In this document: positions 23,489 through 30,377 of the stretch, one piece after another
Position numbering within the stretch: position 1 is the first letter of the stretch
How the letters are laid out: each line of letters opens with the position of its first letter
Source of the DNA: CAZSWR01 sp964610885
Lineage (GTDB): Bacteria > Bacteroidota > Ignavibacteria > Kapaibacteriales > UBA2268
DNA: 32,693 bases
Assembly (NCBI GenBank): GCA_964610885.1
Contig: CAZSWR010000036.1
Location: forward strand, 1 to 32,693
Direction: 5' to 3'
Position numbers and translations under genes: made by a program
Notes under the pieces: model-generated
What the model saw: the letters and a program-made list of their open reading frames with translations, nothing else
The model's database searches: none
Told to the model about the DNA's origin: nothing

Positions 23489-24919
23489 TTAATCCCTTCG
23501 GATAAGGCTTTCGATGGGCCGCTCCTTTGTGGTGGACGTCTCGCGGAGGAAGTCGATGAATGGCGAACGGCTGTTCACAGTGGATTTCACGGGCGCCGGA
23601 TCGTATTTTTCTATTACGAACTTATCGCCGCCGGAGTATATAAAACTATTCACAACCACTCGGTACGTTGCCGATGGAAGCAATTCTGCGCCGCCGGAAA
23701 GGTACCATTTGCCCGAACGTTTAAGAAGTCCGAAGACGTCCGGCGAGCATTTTTCGATATTTTCAAGTATTTGCGCGCCTGTCAGCTTCACCATGTAGAG
23801 GTCATTCTCGAACGGTAGGATACCATAGACAGTGCCTACAGTGATATCGCCCTGAGGGATTCCCTGGCGGAAGCCGCGGTGGTTACTCATAGCGATTTGC
23901 GCCTGTGGGAACGCACGGAGCCAGCTGGAAAGTATCAGCCTTGTAACGTCGAAGTCGTAGAGATCGTGGTTCCTCTCGGCGTATCCGATTTTCTCGCCGA
24001 GCAGCGCATCAGTCTTGGCTTTCCATTTCCTGACAATCGCTTTCGCGGGATTCTCCGGGGCGCCCTGGCCTATCTTTTTAATTTTTAAATCCTTGCTCTC
24101 GACTTTGCCGGTGGATGAATTGAATTCGGCCGCGATGAAACCATAGTTGGCCAGTCCGCTTCCGGTCTCCATCACGGCTGTATTGCCCACGCTCGACAAG
24201 ACGTCGTGGCAGTGGCCGCCGAGCAGGAAATCGATGCCGTAGCTTTCGGCGAGTGCGGCGTATTCCTGTTTCAACTCTTTCGAGCAGATATGGCAAATGG
24301 CAATAAGGACTTGCGCGCCCTCTTTTTTCATTTTCGGTACGAATTCGGCCAGAGCCTTTTCGTACGGTAGGAAAACGAATGGCCCTACGTTTTTCTCCAT
24401 TGCCACCGAAGGCGTTTCGAGTGTGGTCAGTCCGATAATTCCGAACTTAATTCCTTTTACTTCTTTGATGATGTACGGCTTGATGAATTCGGGCACGCTA
24501 CTGTCTGCCCTCGAGCGGATATTCGCCGCGAGGTGCGGGAAGCTGCATTCCGAGAAATTCTGGCGCATGGTTTCGACGCCGAAATCGAATTCGTGGTTCC
24601 CGATTGCCGAAGCCGAGTACCCGATCGCGTTGAAAGCCTCCACCACAGGCGCGCCTTTCGTCAGAGTGGAAATTGCCGGCCCGGTCCAATTGTCCCCACC
24701 GCTGAGAATAAGGAATGCAGCAGTGGTATCGCCTTCGCGCTCCGTCCGCACTGCATCGTAGAGGGCAGCGACCCCGCCGGAGCGGGAACTGGAGTCGATC
24801 CAGCCATGCTCGTCGTTCGTATATATGATTATCATTCTCTGGTTGGAGGCGCAAGCCACAAGTAACGTGGCATGCATGATAAAAAGAATCAGAAGAAACG
24901 ATCTTAATTTCACTATCAT
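23489..24919 (-). CDS. 5'-nucleotidase / UshA-type metallophosphatase lipoprotein
   Basis: A 476-residue exported protein. The signal ends in a lipobox LVAC (Cys23), so it should be membrane-anchored. The calcineurin-like metal site is complete: IIYTNDEHGW (Asp36, His38), GGDNWTG (Asp76), GNHEFDFG (Asn108, His109), ICHICSKE and GGHCHD. The C-terminal 5'-nucleotidase domain (about residues 300-470) has DVTRLILSSWLRAF and YGILPFENDLYMVKLTG, the substrate-binding part. The likely role is release of phosphate or nucleosides from nucleotides outside the inner membrane; the exact substrate is unknown. The ATG at 24919 is used. It is not clearly in an operon. Confidence 0.9.
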   Translation of the reverse strand: MIVKLRSFLLILFIMHATLLVACASNQRMIIIYTNDEHGWIDSSSRSGGVAALYDAVRTEREGDTTAAFLILSGGDNWTGPAISTLTKGAPVVEAFNAIGYSASAIGNHEFDFGVETMRQNFSECSFPHLAANIRSRADSSVPEFIKPYIIKEVKGIKFGIIGLTTLETPSVAMEKNVGPFVFLPYEKALAEFVPKMKKEGAQVLIAICHICSKELKQEYAALAESYGIDFLLGGHCHDVLSSVGNTAVMETGSGLANYGFIAAEFNSSTGKVESKDLKIKKIGQGAPENPAKAIVRKWKAKTDALLGEKIGYAERNHDLYDFDVTRLILSSWLRAFPQAQIAMSNHRGFRQGIPQGDITVGTVYGILPFENDLYMVKLTGAQILENIEKCSPDVFGLLKRSGKWYLSGGAELLPSATYRVVVNSFIYSGGDKFVIEKYDPAPVKSTVNSRSPFIDFLRETSTTKERPIESLIRRD

Positions 24920-24947
24920 AACTAGCTCAAAGAATTTCTATAAAGAA

Positions 24948-25151
24948 TTAATATTTCAAATACTGGGAAAAATGAACTCGCACACATCTATCCTTTCGAT
25001 TTATGCCCTGCCCTAAAACGACCACACCGGATCCCAGAAATGGTTCGACCCACAGGTCCACATCTGTAAGTTCTACATTTCTTTTTATCCAAGGTACCAA
25101 TTTGGTCTTTATTCCTTGGATTTTTATCGGAGGTACGTGTATCTTATCCAT
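24948..25151 (-). pseudogene. Truncated DNA adenine methylase (N-terminal fragment)
   Basis: A 67-codon frame that matches the start of D12-class (Dam-type) adenine methylases: PPIKIQGIKTKLVPWIKRN corresponds to motif X (PP.KWxGGK), and LWVEPFLGSGVVVLG to the SAM-binding motif I (EPFxGSGxV). After GQG the similarity ends and the frame stops within 20 codons, while full enzymes have about 250-300 residues and the DPPY motif. It is therefore a remnant without activity. The neighbouring fragment at 25163-25240, read just upstream, looks like the tail of a partner gene. Confidence 0.75.
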
Positions 25152-25162
25152 TATTGGCGTTC

Positions 25163-25240
25163 TTATTGTTCAATGTCCTGACCGAGAATTTCTTTGTTTA
25201 AGCCTTTGTATTTCATAAACTCATCCAAGGAAGTGATTCT
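25163..25240 (-). pseudogene. C-terminal remnant of an unknown gene upstream of the methylase fragment
   Basis: An open stretch reading RITSLDEFMKYKGLNKEILG plus DIEQ and then TAA, ending 11 bases before the methylase fragment start. It is open only from a stop at 25241, exactly where a repeat-like element begins. The helical, acidic composition is compatible with the end of a restriction endonuclease or other methylase partner, but no family can be named. Confidence 0.4.
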
Positions 25241-25433
25241 CTAAGAGCTTGTTGAAATAGTAAGATTATTTCTGAAAGTCCCTTTCTCCAGAATGGAGAG
25301 AGGGATTTAGGGCGAGAGGCAAAGATTCGTAATTCAAAGTAGATTAAATACTTATGCGAACTGTCCCAGCCTCACCCCTGCCCCTCTCCATTAATGGCGA
25401 GGGGTAAAAACTACTTATTCAACAGACTCCTAA
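25241..25433. mobile_element. Possible MITE-like element with imperfect inverted ends
   Basis: Left end CTAAGAGCTTGTTGAAATAG (25241-25260) and right end CTTATTCAACAGACTCCTAA (25414-25433, complement TTAGGAGTCTGTTGAATAAG) pair at about 14 of 20 positions. The interior has GGAGAGAGGG and CCCCTCTCCATTAATGG dyads like dispersed repeats. It abuts the gene remnant at 25240, which suggests insertion or deletion there. Confidence 0.45.
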
Positions 25434-25455
25434 TATCAGGGAAAATGAATTCATG

Positions 25456-25803
25456 TTAATCTTTCCTTTCGTCATTGCGCTGCCCTTGGAAAAAATAGTG
25501 GCAGTCGCCACCTTTCCAATTCCACCACTTAAGCAGTTCGGGACGGCGCTGCTCGGGCGCAGTTTCGGCCCAATAGACAGCCAAGCGGAACACGTAGAGC
25601 AGGCAACGGTCCTGCACCGTTCCGGCGAATTTGTTCGACTCGTCGAAAAGGTCTTCCGGCCGGCGCCCGCGAAGCTCCGCGACCGAGCGAATGCCGATAT
25701 TCACCAAATCCATCGCAATCGATTTGCCCACGCCCGGGATCTGGCGCAATTCCTTCAGCGAGCGGCCCAAATCGAGAATCTGTTCTTGAGTTTCACTTTC
25801 CAT
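25456..25803 (-). CDS. Cdd1-like helix-hairpin-helix protein (pathogenicity-locus family)
   Basis: A 115-residue cytosolic protein with a helix-hairpin-helix core LKELRQIPGVGKSIAMDLVNIGIRSVAEL and the family continuation RRPEDLFDESNKFAGTVQDRCLLYVFRLAVYWAE, which matches the Cdd1 (PF11731) family as I remember it. HhH motifs normally bind DNA non-specifically. The tail (WWNWKGGDCHYF) is aromatic-rich. The ATG at 25803 directly follows the stop of the RluA-family gene, so they are co-transcribed. Cellular role unknown. Confidence 0.8.
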   Translation of the reverse strand: MESETQEQILDLGRSLKELRQIPGVGKSIAMDLVNIGIRSVAELRGRRPEDLFDESNKFAGTVQDRCLLYVFRLAVYWAETAPEQRRPELLKWWNWKGGDCHYFFQGQRNDERKD

Positions 25804-26559
25804 CTATTCCTCTTCGCGAGCGAAAAAACTCTTCAGTGTGGAATACTTGCGCAGTACGGATATCAGGGCAGCGAAATCCTTCGGATAGTCCGCCACCACC
25901 TTGATGCGCTCGCCTGTTGTGGGCTGGGCGAAATCGGCAGAGTATGCGTGCATGGTGATGCGGTCGATCAGTGGGTTCTCCTCTTCGTGTTTCTTCAGGT
26001 TGAACCTCTTCTTCACGGAAGAGACGAAGAATTCGGTCTGAGTGCCATAGAAATCGTCGATGAGCAGCGGATGGCCGATAGCCGAGACGTGCACGCGCAA
26101 TTGGTGGTGGCGGCCGGAGACCAAGTCCACCTCCACGAGCGTGGCGTTGCGGTAGCGCTCGAGCACCTTGACGCGCGAAAGCGATTCCTTGCCGCGGGCC
26201 GATGGTTTGCTGCGGCCCTTGACCAGCGGATCCGCCGCGATCGGGATGTCTATATCGAATTCATCCCGCGAGACCACTCCCTGCAACACTGCATGGTAGA
26301 TCTTCTTCACGGTTTGGTTGAGAAATTGTTCGTTCAGCTCGCGGTGAGCTTCGGGTGTTTTGGCGAATATCACTACGCCGCTCGTGTCGCGGTCCAAACG
26401 GTGCACAACGAAGATTTTCCCGTAGGCGTCCTCGAGCAGGTGGTACAGATTGGGGATGCGTTTGTCGTAGCGGTCGGGTATCGTAAGTGTCCCGGCCGGT
26501 TTGGCAACGCAAATAACGTCGTCGTCCTCGAAAAGTACTGTTACTGTTTCTTGTCTCAT
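25804..26559 (-). CDS. RluA-family pseudouridine synthase without S4 domain
   Basis: A 251-residue enzyme that converts uridine to pseudouridine in rRNA or tRNA. The catalytic motif is HRLDRDTSGVVIFAK with Asp56, and GRHHQLRVHVSAIGHPLLID follows as the family's RxHQLR signature. The N-terminal S4 RNA-binding domain of RluD is absent; the protein starts almost at the catalytic domain, as in RluA. The frame stays open upstream to 26868 within folD, but that extension is arginine-rich and shadow-like. The ATG at 26559 overlaps the folD stop as ATGA and is the real start. The target uridine cannot be read. Confidence 0.9.
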   Translation of the reverse strand: MRQETVTVLFEDDDVICVAKPAGTLTIPDRYDKRIPNLYHLLEDAYGKIFVVHRLDRDTSGVVIFAKTPEAHRELNEQFLNQTVKKIYHAVLQGVVSRDEFDIDIPIAADPLVKGRSKPSARGKESLSRVKVLERYRNATLVEVDLVSGRHHQLRVHVSAIGHPLLIDDFYGTQTEFFVSSVKKRFNLKKHEEENPLIDRITMHAYSADFAQPTTGERIKVVADYPKDFAALISVLRKYSTLKSFFAREEE

Positions 26560-27437
26560 ATTTTGATCTCGCCCGCTGCGGATTTGTAAGTATTCATCAT
26601 TAGCATTGCAATGGTCATCGGCCCGACGCCGCCGGGGACGGGCGTAATGGCGTACGCCTTCGGCAGGACGGATTCGAAGTCCACGTCGCCAGTCAGGCGG
26701 GAACCCTTCGGACGGCTCGGATCTTCGACGCGGTTCACTCCGACGTCGATAATCGTAACGCCTTCCTTGACGTGTTCGGCCTTGATCACCTCGGGGACGC
26801 CCATGGCAGCGATCAGAATATCGGCCTGGCGAGTATAAACAGAGATGTCCGGGGCGGCAGTGTGGCAAATTGTTACGATTGCATTGGCGCCTTCGGTTTT
26901 CTGGTACAAAAGGTTTGCAATCGGTTTGCCGACGATATTGCTACGGCCCACGACGACCACGTGTTTGCCTTTGGTCTCGATATTGTAGCGTTTGATCAAT
27001 TCCATGATGCCCGCCGGAGTGCACGAGACGAATCCGGGCAGCCCGATGACGAGGCGTCCGAAATTCTCGGGGTGGAATCCGTCCACGTCCTTTGCCGGAT
27101 CGATGGCGCGGATAACTCTTTGCTCGTTTATCTGCTTCGGCAGCGGAAGTTGCACCAAAATGCCATGGACGCTTGGGTCGGCGTTCCATTCGTTTATCAG
27201 TGCGAGCACTTTGTCTTCTTGGGCCGTTTCGGGCATACGCACGACAATTGAGTCCATCCCGATTTCTTTGGTCGCTTTCTCTTTCGAGCCGACGTAAGAC
27301 ATCGATGCCGGATCCTCGCCCACGAGGAGCAGGGCTATCTTCGGAACCACGCCTCGGGCGGCCAAAGCTGCACATTTTTCTTTTAATTCCATGCGGATCG
27401 TGGCCGCAGTCTGTTTTCCATCAATTATTATTGCCAT
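26556..27437 (-). CDS. folD: Methylenetetrahydrofolate dehydrogenase/cyclohydrolase
   Basis: FolD interconverts 5,10-methylene-THF, methenyl-THF and 10-formyl-THF in the cytosol. The 293-residue protein has the family signature SYVGSKEKATKEIG with Tyr48 and Lys54 at the active site, VQLPLPKQI, and GRSNIVGKPIANLL for NADP binding, with TPVPGGVGPMTIAML near the end. Length is typical. It starts two bases after the outer-membrane protein gene and overlaps the pseudouridine synthase gene by four bases, so it sits in a tight operon. Confidence 0.97.
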   Translation of the reverse strand: MAIIIDGKQTAATIRMELKEKCAALAARGVVPKIALLLVGEDPASMSYVGSKEKATKEIGMDSIVVRMPETAQEDKVLALINEWNADPSVHGILVQLPLPKQINEQRVIRAIDPAKDVDGFHPENFGRLVIGLPGFVSCTPAGIMELIKRYNIETKGKHVVVVGRSNIVGKPIANLLYQKTEGANAIVTICHTAAPDISVYTRQADILIAAMGVPEVIKAEHVKEGVTIIDVGVNRVEDPSRPKGSRLTGDVDFESVLPKAYAITPVPGGVGPMTIAMLMMNTYKSAAGEIKI

Positions 27438-27439
27438 AA

Positions 27440-28669
27440 TTAAAACCTATATTGAATACCACCGGTGAATATATCAAATTTACTTACATTATAATCTAAA
27501 TAGATAGTTAGCCTGCCGAAATCCCTTTTGGCACCGATGACAAACTTAAAGTTGTCGTCGTCCACTTCCAGATTCACGGACTGGGGTTTTGTGTCCTTGA
27601 AATCGGGTGAAATTTGGTGTTGGATTTCGATAGGTATATAGAACAAATAGCTTGAGTTAATATATAACTTCTCGTAGGAAAGCCCTGTATAGACATCCAA
27701 GATGCCCGGGATGCTTTTCGAGGCGTGAATGTTCGCGTCCCACATCACGGCGTTGGCCGTCAGTTCGGCATTGGTCTCGCCCACTGTGTTCGTCAGGTGC
27801 GAACCCTGGCCGACGAATTGCAGACAGAGGTCGAAAATCGGAGCGGGTTGCCTGAAGCCCTGTTCGTCGATTCTGTAGGACGATTCGGGGAAATATTGCG
27901 AGATCGAATGCTTAAGCCCGAGTCCCCAGAAAGAGAATTTACCAATGTATTTCCCGAGATCGACGGGCGGAATGCAGCGCACGAGCAGTTCGGTACCGAA
28001 GAGCGATCCGATTTCGACCTGCGGAACCATGGCTGCGATTGCGCTCATATTGCCGCCGGAAGGAAGCGTAACGTACCAGGGAAAAGCATCAACTTTCGAC
28101 AGTACGGTGTCCTGGAATGCTTTGCTGAGATAAGAGAAAGCCGGATTGGCCGAAATCAACTCTTTCAGAATTTGGTGGTCAAGAATTATTTTCACACCTT
28201 GACCTCCGAGCACTGTTGGAGCCTGCTTGGGGAAAGCAATTTTTCCTTGACGTATTCCGTCGCTTAGTATGGTTTTAATAGCATAGTACGTGAGGCCCAA
28301 GGTATCGCGCACGTTGAAGCCGCCGAGAGTAAAACTGCCGTACCGAAGCAGCCCGGCGGGGGTTAGAGTATCGGTCGGGAAAACCGGCGTGTAATTCTTG
28401 CGTTTGTCGGAGACCAAGCCCAGCATTCCGTTCAGGCTCACCTTGAAATACGGCTTGGCGGACTGGCGTGGGATATACGCCGAGTTGAAGAAGCGCGAGT
28501 TCGAGGTCGCGTTGACCGACTCCACCATTGGCTTCAGGTACAGAGTGCCGTTGGTCGAGAAAATATCGCGGCTAAGCATCCGGTACAATTCGGCGTTGAA
28601 TTCGGTATTCTGCGCCACGGCCAAAGTCGGGACAATGGCAAGGAGCATTGCAATCAATATTTTCCTCAT
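27440..28669 (-). CDS. Probable outer-membrane beta-barrel protein of unknown function
   Basis: A 409-residue exported protein: signal peptide MRKILIAMLLAIVPTLAVAQ, then alternating polar/hydrophobic strands rich in aromatic and glycine residues, and a final strand ending in GGIQYRF with a C-terminal phenylalanine, as in BamA-assembled barrels. Segments such as GGQGVKIILDHQIL, FSFWGLGLKHSISQYFP and NFKFVIGAKRDFGRLTIYLDYNVS look like transmembrane strands. It may belong to DUF6588, which I cannot confirm. It lies one base after the small membrane protein gene and two bases before folD. Function unknown. Confidence 0.75.
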   Translation of the reverse strand: MRKILIAMLLAIVPTLAVAQNTEFNAELYRMLSRDIFSTNGTLYLKPMVESVNATSNSRFFNSAYIPRQSAKPYFKVSLNGMLGLVSDKRKNYTPVFPTDTLTPAGLLRYGSFTLGGFNVRDTLGLTYYAIKTILSDGIRQGKIAFPKQAPTVLGGQGVKIILDHQILKELISANPAFSYLSKAFQDTVLSKVDAFPWYVTLPSGGNMSAIAAMVPQVEIGSLFGTELLVRCIPPVDLGKYIGKFSFWGLGLKHSISQYFPESSYRIDEQGFRQPAPIFDLCLQFVGQGSHLTNTVGETNAELTANAVMWDANIHASKSIPGILDVYTGLSYEKLYINSSYLFYIPIEIQHQISPDFKDTKPQSVNLEVDDDNFKFVIGAKRDFGRLTIYLDYNVSKFDIFTGGIQYRF

Positions 28670-28670
28670 C

Positions 28671-28856
28671 TCAGCCCCTGAAGAATTTTTTCTTGAGAAT
28701 GACGTAAACAGGAAATGCGATCACAGCAATCACGACAAATGATGCGACAGTAAAAATTGCTGTCAAAGCTGCGCGAAATATCTGCAATATCATACCGAAC
28801 GCTACGAATGCAATGATAAAAGCCAGAATTAAAATGAAAATATTCTTTAACTTCAT
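28671..28856 (-). CDS. Small membrane protein with two transmembrane helices
   Basis: A 61-residue protein made almost entirely of two hydrophobic helices (residues about 5-27 and 32-54), with short basic ends MKLK and LKKKFFRG. TAAGGAGG lies four bases before the ATG at 28856, the strongest ribosome binding site near here, which supports a real gene. A TATATTTG promoter element lies about 45 bases upstream. It heads the operon with the barrel protein, folD, the pseudouridine synthase and the HhH protein. No family is recognised. Confidence 0.7.
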   Translation of the reverse strand: MKLKNIFILILAFIIAFVAFGMILQIFRAALTAIFTVASFVVIAVIAFPVYVILKKKFFRG

Positions 28857-28897
28857 AATGCCTCCTTACCAGATTATTACGTAAGAATTTCCAAATT

Positions 28898-28905
28898 CAA
28901 ATATA
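28898..28905 (-). promoter_or_regulatory. Promoter -7 element upstream of the small membrane protein gene
   Basis: TATATTTG on the minus strand within TCGTATATTTG, the same extended string seen at 6325 and 14946. The upstream -33 box is poor: CTTG after 24 bases. Start would be near 28891. Confidence 0.5.
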
Positions 28906-29015
28906 CGAATTTTTACATTAATTATTTATCAAGAGTTTTTTACTTGTTCGCCACAGCGCCAACTGCGATCCTTGTGATTGAAAGTAGCATGGAAAAAGTC
29001 TAAAGGAGCAAGTGA

Positions 29016-29196
29016 GAATGTGTTGATTAGCTGATGAGATGATGTGATGATAAGATGATGTGATGATGAGATGAAAATAGTTGCAAGGGAAAAGGTAAAA
29101 GGGACAAGGGGAATGTGTTGATTAGCTGATGTGGTGATATGCCGATGAGATGATGTGATGATGTGGTGAAAATAGTTGCAAGGGAAAAGGTAAAAG
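29016..29196. repeat. Two tandem 86 bp units of GATGATG-type repeat
   Basis: Copy 1 (29016-29101) and copy 2 (29111-29196) both start GAATGTGTTGATTAGCTGAT and end ATAGTTGCAAGGGAAAAGG plus TAAAAG, with a variable GATGTGATGATG middle. Period 95 bases. The words are shared with the blocks near 15300, 15510, 16990 and 19100. Confidence 0.85.
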
Positions 29197-29209
29197 TTGC
29201 AAATAGAAA

Positions 29210-29240
29210 GATGCGCCACACCTCAGAGGTGTGGCACATC
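29210..29240. repeat. Hairpin 1 of a palindrome pair
   Basis: GATG-c-GCCACACCT, loop CAG, AGGTGTGGC-a-CATC: 13 paired bases with one mismatch. It lies 30 bases before a second, stronger hairpin. Confidence 0.85.
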
Positions 29241-29270
29241 TGCGTTAACAGTTGAAATATAAACAGATAG

Positions 29271-29303
29271 AGTGGTACTACCATTTGGAATGGTAGTACC
29301 ACT
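29271..29303. repeat. Hairpin 2: 15 bp perfect stem with 3-base loop
   Basis: AGTGGTACTACCATT (29271-29285), loop TGG, AATGGTAGTACCACT (29289-29303). Perfect pairing over 15 bases and no T-tract. With hairpin 1 it forms a REP/BIME-like pair about 130-190 bases upstream of the sigma-28 promoter. Confidence 0.9.
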
Positions 29304-29434
29304 TCCTTGATGAAGTAAGCACTTATGATGCATCTCATCCTTCCGATGGTTGTAATGCTCCTTCCGATCCCGAGAGCAATCTCCAACTGCATGAAACTTT
29401 TTCTAATATTTATTAAAATTTTTAAGAAAAAAGC

Positions 29435-29461
29435 TAAAGTTTCATTTTTTCCTGCCGATAC
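29435..29461 (+). promoter_or_regulatory. Sigma-28 (FliA-type) flagellar promoter
   Basis: TAAAGTTT (29435-29442), exactly 11 bases, then GCCGATAC (29454-29461): 15 of 16 positions match the enterobacterial consensus TAAAGTTT-N11-GCCGATAA. Start would be near 29469, giving a leader of about 42 bases to the ATG at 29511, which is preceded by AAGGA at 29501-29505. Confidence 0.8.
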
Positions 29462-29510
29462 TATTAATGGGATGGTAGGACAGTTTTGAAAATATGTCTT
29501 AAGGATTGGG

Positions 29511-30377
29511 ATGCCGGAGATTTCTTCGATAAGGTTAAATGCTGAAAAAGCAAATACTTCACCTGCCGTGGGCGGGACTTCCACCGTTGCTAAAAGCGCC
29601 CTGGGTTCCACTTCTTCCGACAGGACTAACCAACCGAGCAACGCTACAAACCGGGCAAATGCACAAACCGACAGCTTCGCACCAAATGAAAAAAATATCT
29701 CTGATTACACAAAACTCATCCCAACCCCCAAAGAAACTACTGAAGAAAAAAATCCTGACAATAACGGCGACGAAGCCAATGAAGGCCTAATGGCCACAAA
29801 TGACTCCGAAAGCACCTCCGCCAATAACGCCACCGAGAAGGAAAACACCATCGGCAACGGACTCTCCGAAGAGGAACAAAAGCAAGTCGATGAATTGAAA
29901 TCTGGGGACACGAAAGTCAAATCCCACGAAGCGGCCCATGCGGCTGTGGGCGGCGATTTGGTTCGAGGCAAATCTTTCGACTATGCCGTCGGGCCTGATG
30001 GCAAACGCTATGCAGTGGGCGGCGAAGTCCAAATTGATATTTCTCCCGTGGCAAACGACCCGCGAGCCACAATGCAAAAAATGCAACATATCCGGCGAGC
30101 AGCGTTGGCCCCGTCGGACCCCTCGCCTCAGGACAGAAGCGTCGCCTCGACAGCCCAATCAATCGAGTCGCAAGCGCAGGCCGAAATCGCTTCCAATATT
30201 GGCAAAAGCAGTGCGAAATCCGAACCGGCCTCCAAACCGGTCGAATCCCAGGCGGCTGCGAAGGCATACACAAAAGACACATCCGAAAGCTCCGAAAGAA
30301 GCGGGCTTTTCGATTCAATCAATTCTGCGAATGGAATAAAGAACCTGACCGGCACGGCTGGTTCGCTCTCCGAATAA
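29511..30377 (+). CDS. Putative metalloprotease of the CJM1_0395 / SprA-related family
   Basis: A 288-residue protein. Residues 1-120 are low-complexity (Asn, Thr, Ser, Glu) and without a signal peptide. The core KSHEAAHAAVGGDLVRG holds an HExxH zinc motif (His139-Glu140-His143), then FDYAVGPDGKRYAVGGEVQIDISPV. PxATxxKMQxxRRAALAPxxPSPQD closes the family domain (to about residue 210). The tail is Ala/Ser-rich coil. This domain is annotated as a putative metalloprotease in Campylobacter and others; activity is unproven. AAGGA lies five bases before the ATG, and a sigma-28 promoter precedes it, so it should be expressed with late flagellar genes. No flagellar genes lie in the window. It is convergent with the response regulator gene, whose stop codon directly follows its own. 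Confidence 0.85.
   Translation: MPEISSIRLNAEKANTSPAVGGTSTVAKSALGSTSSDRTNQPSNATNRANAQTDSFAPNEKNISDYTKLIPTPKETTEEKNPDNNGDEANEGLMATNDSESTSANNATEKENTIGNGLSEEEQKQVDELKSGDTKVKSHEAAHAAVGGDLVRGKSFDYAVGPDGKRYAVGGEVQIDISPVANDPRATMQKMQHIRRAALAPSDPSPQDRSVASTAQSIESQAQAEIASNIGKSSAKSEPASKPVESQAAAKAYTKDTSESSERSGLFDSINSANGIKNLTGTAGSLSE

Larger units (their letters stand above)
28906..29434. other. Repeat-rich gene-free spacer
   Basis: No gene is supported. It contains two copies of an 86 bp unit made of GATGATG-type words plus a purine-rich tail, two strong hairpins, and an AT-rich stretch leading to the sigma-28 promoter of the gene at 29511. A 204-codon minus-strand frame over this region is repeat-driven and rejected. 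Confidence 0.65.

Noticed and set aside
23241..23492. 83-codon plus-strand frame
   Set aside because: It starts inside MITE-like copy 3, has no recognisable domain and runs into the 3' end of the nucleotidase gene.
24962..25490. Similarity between GGGAAAAATGAACTC near 24965 and GGGAAAATGAATTC near 25439, with CCTTTCG and CTGCCCT following both
   Set aside because: The match is partial (about 70 percent by eye) and short; it might mark a duplication around the methylase remnant but could be chance.
25453..26589. 378-codon plus-strand frame opposite the HhH and pseudouridine synthase genes
   Set aside because: It is antisense to two clear genes and shows no family motif.
26560..26868. N-terminal extension of the pseudouridine synthase frame into folD
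   Set aside because: The added 103 residues are arginine-rich and out of frame within folD; the ATG at 26559 overlaps the folD stop and begins at the family domain.
29016..29196. CRISPR array
   Set aside because: Units are low-complexity, with the variable part inside the unit and no fixed 25-40 base repeat with unique spacers; no cas gene is present.
29027..29641. 204-codon minus-strand frame over the repeat spacer
   Set aside because: It consists largely of repeat-derived Ser/His/Leu runs and overlaps the start of the metalloprotease-like gene.
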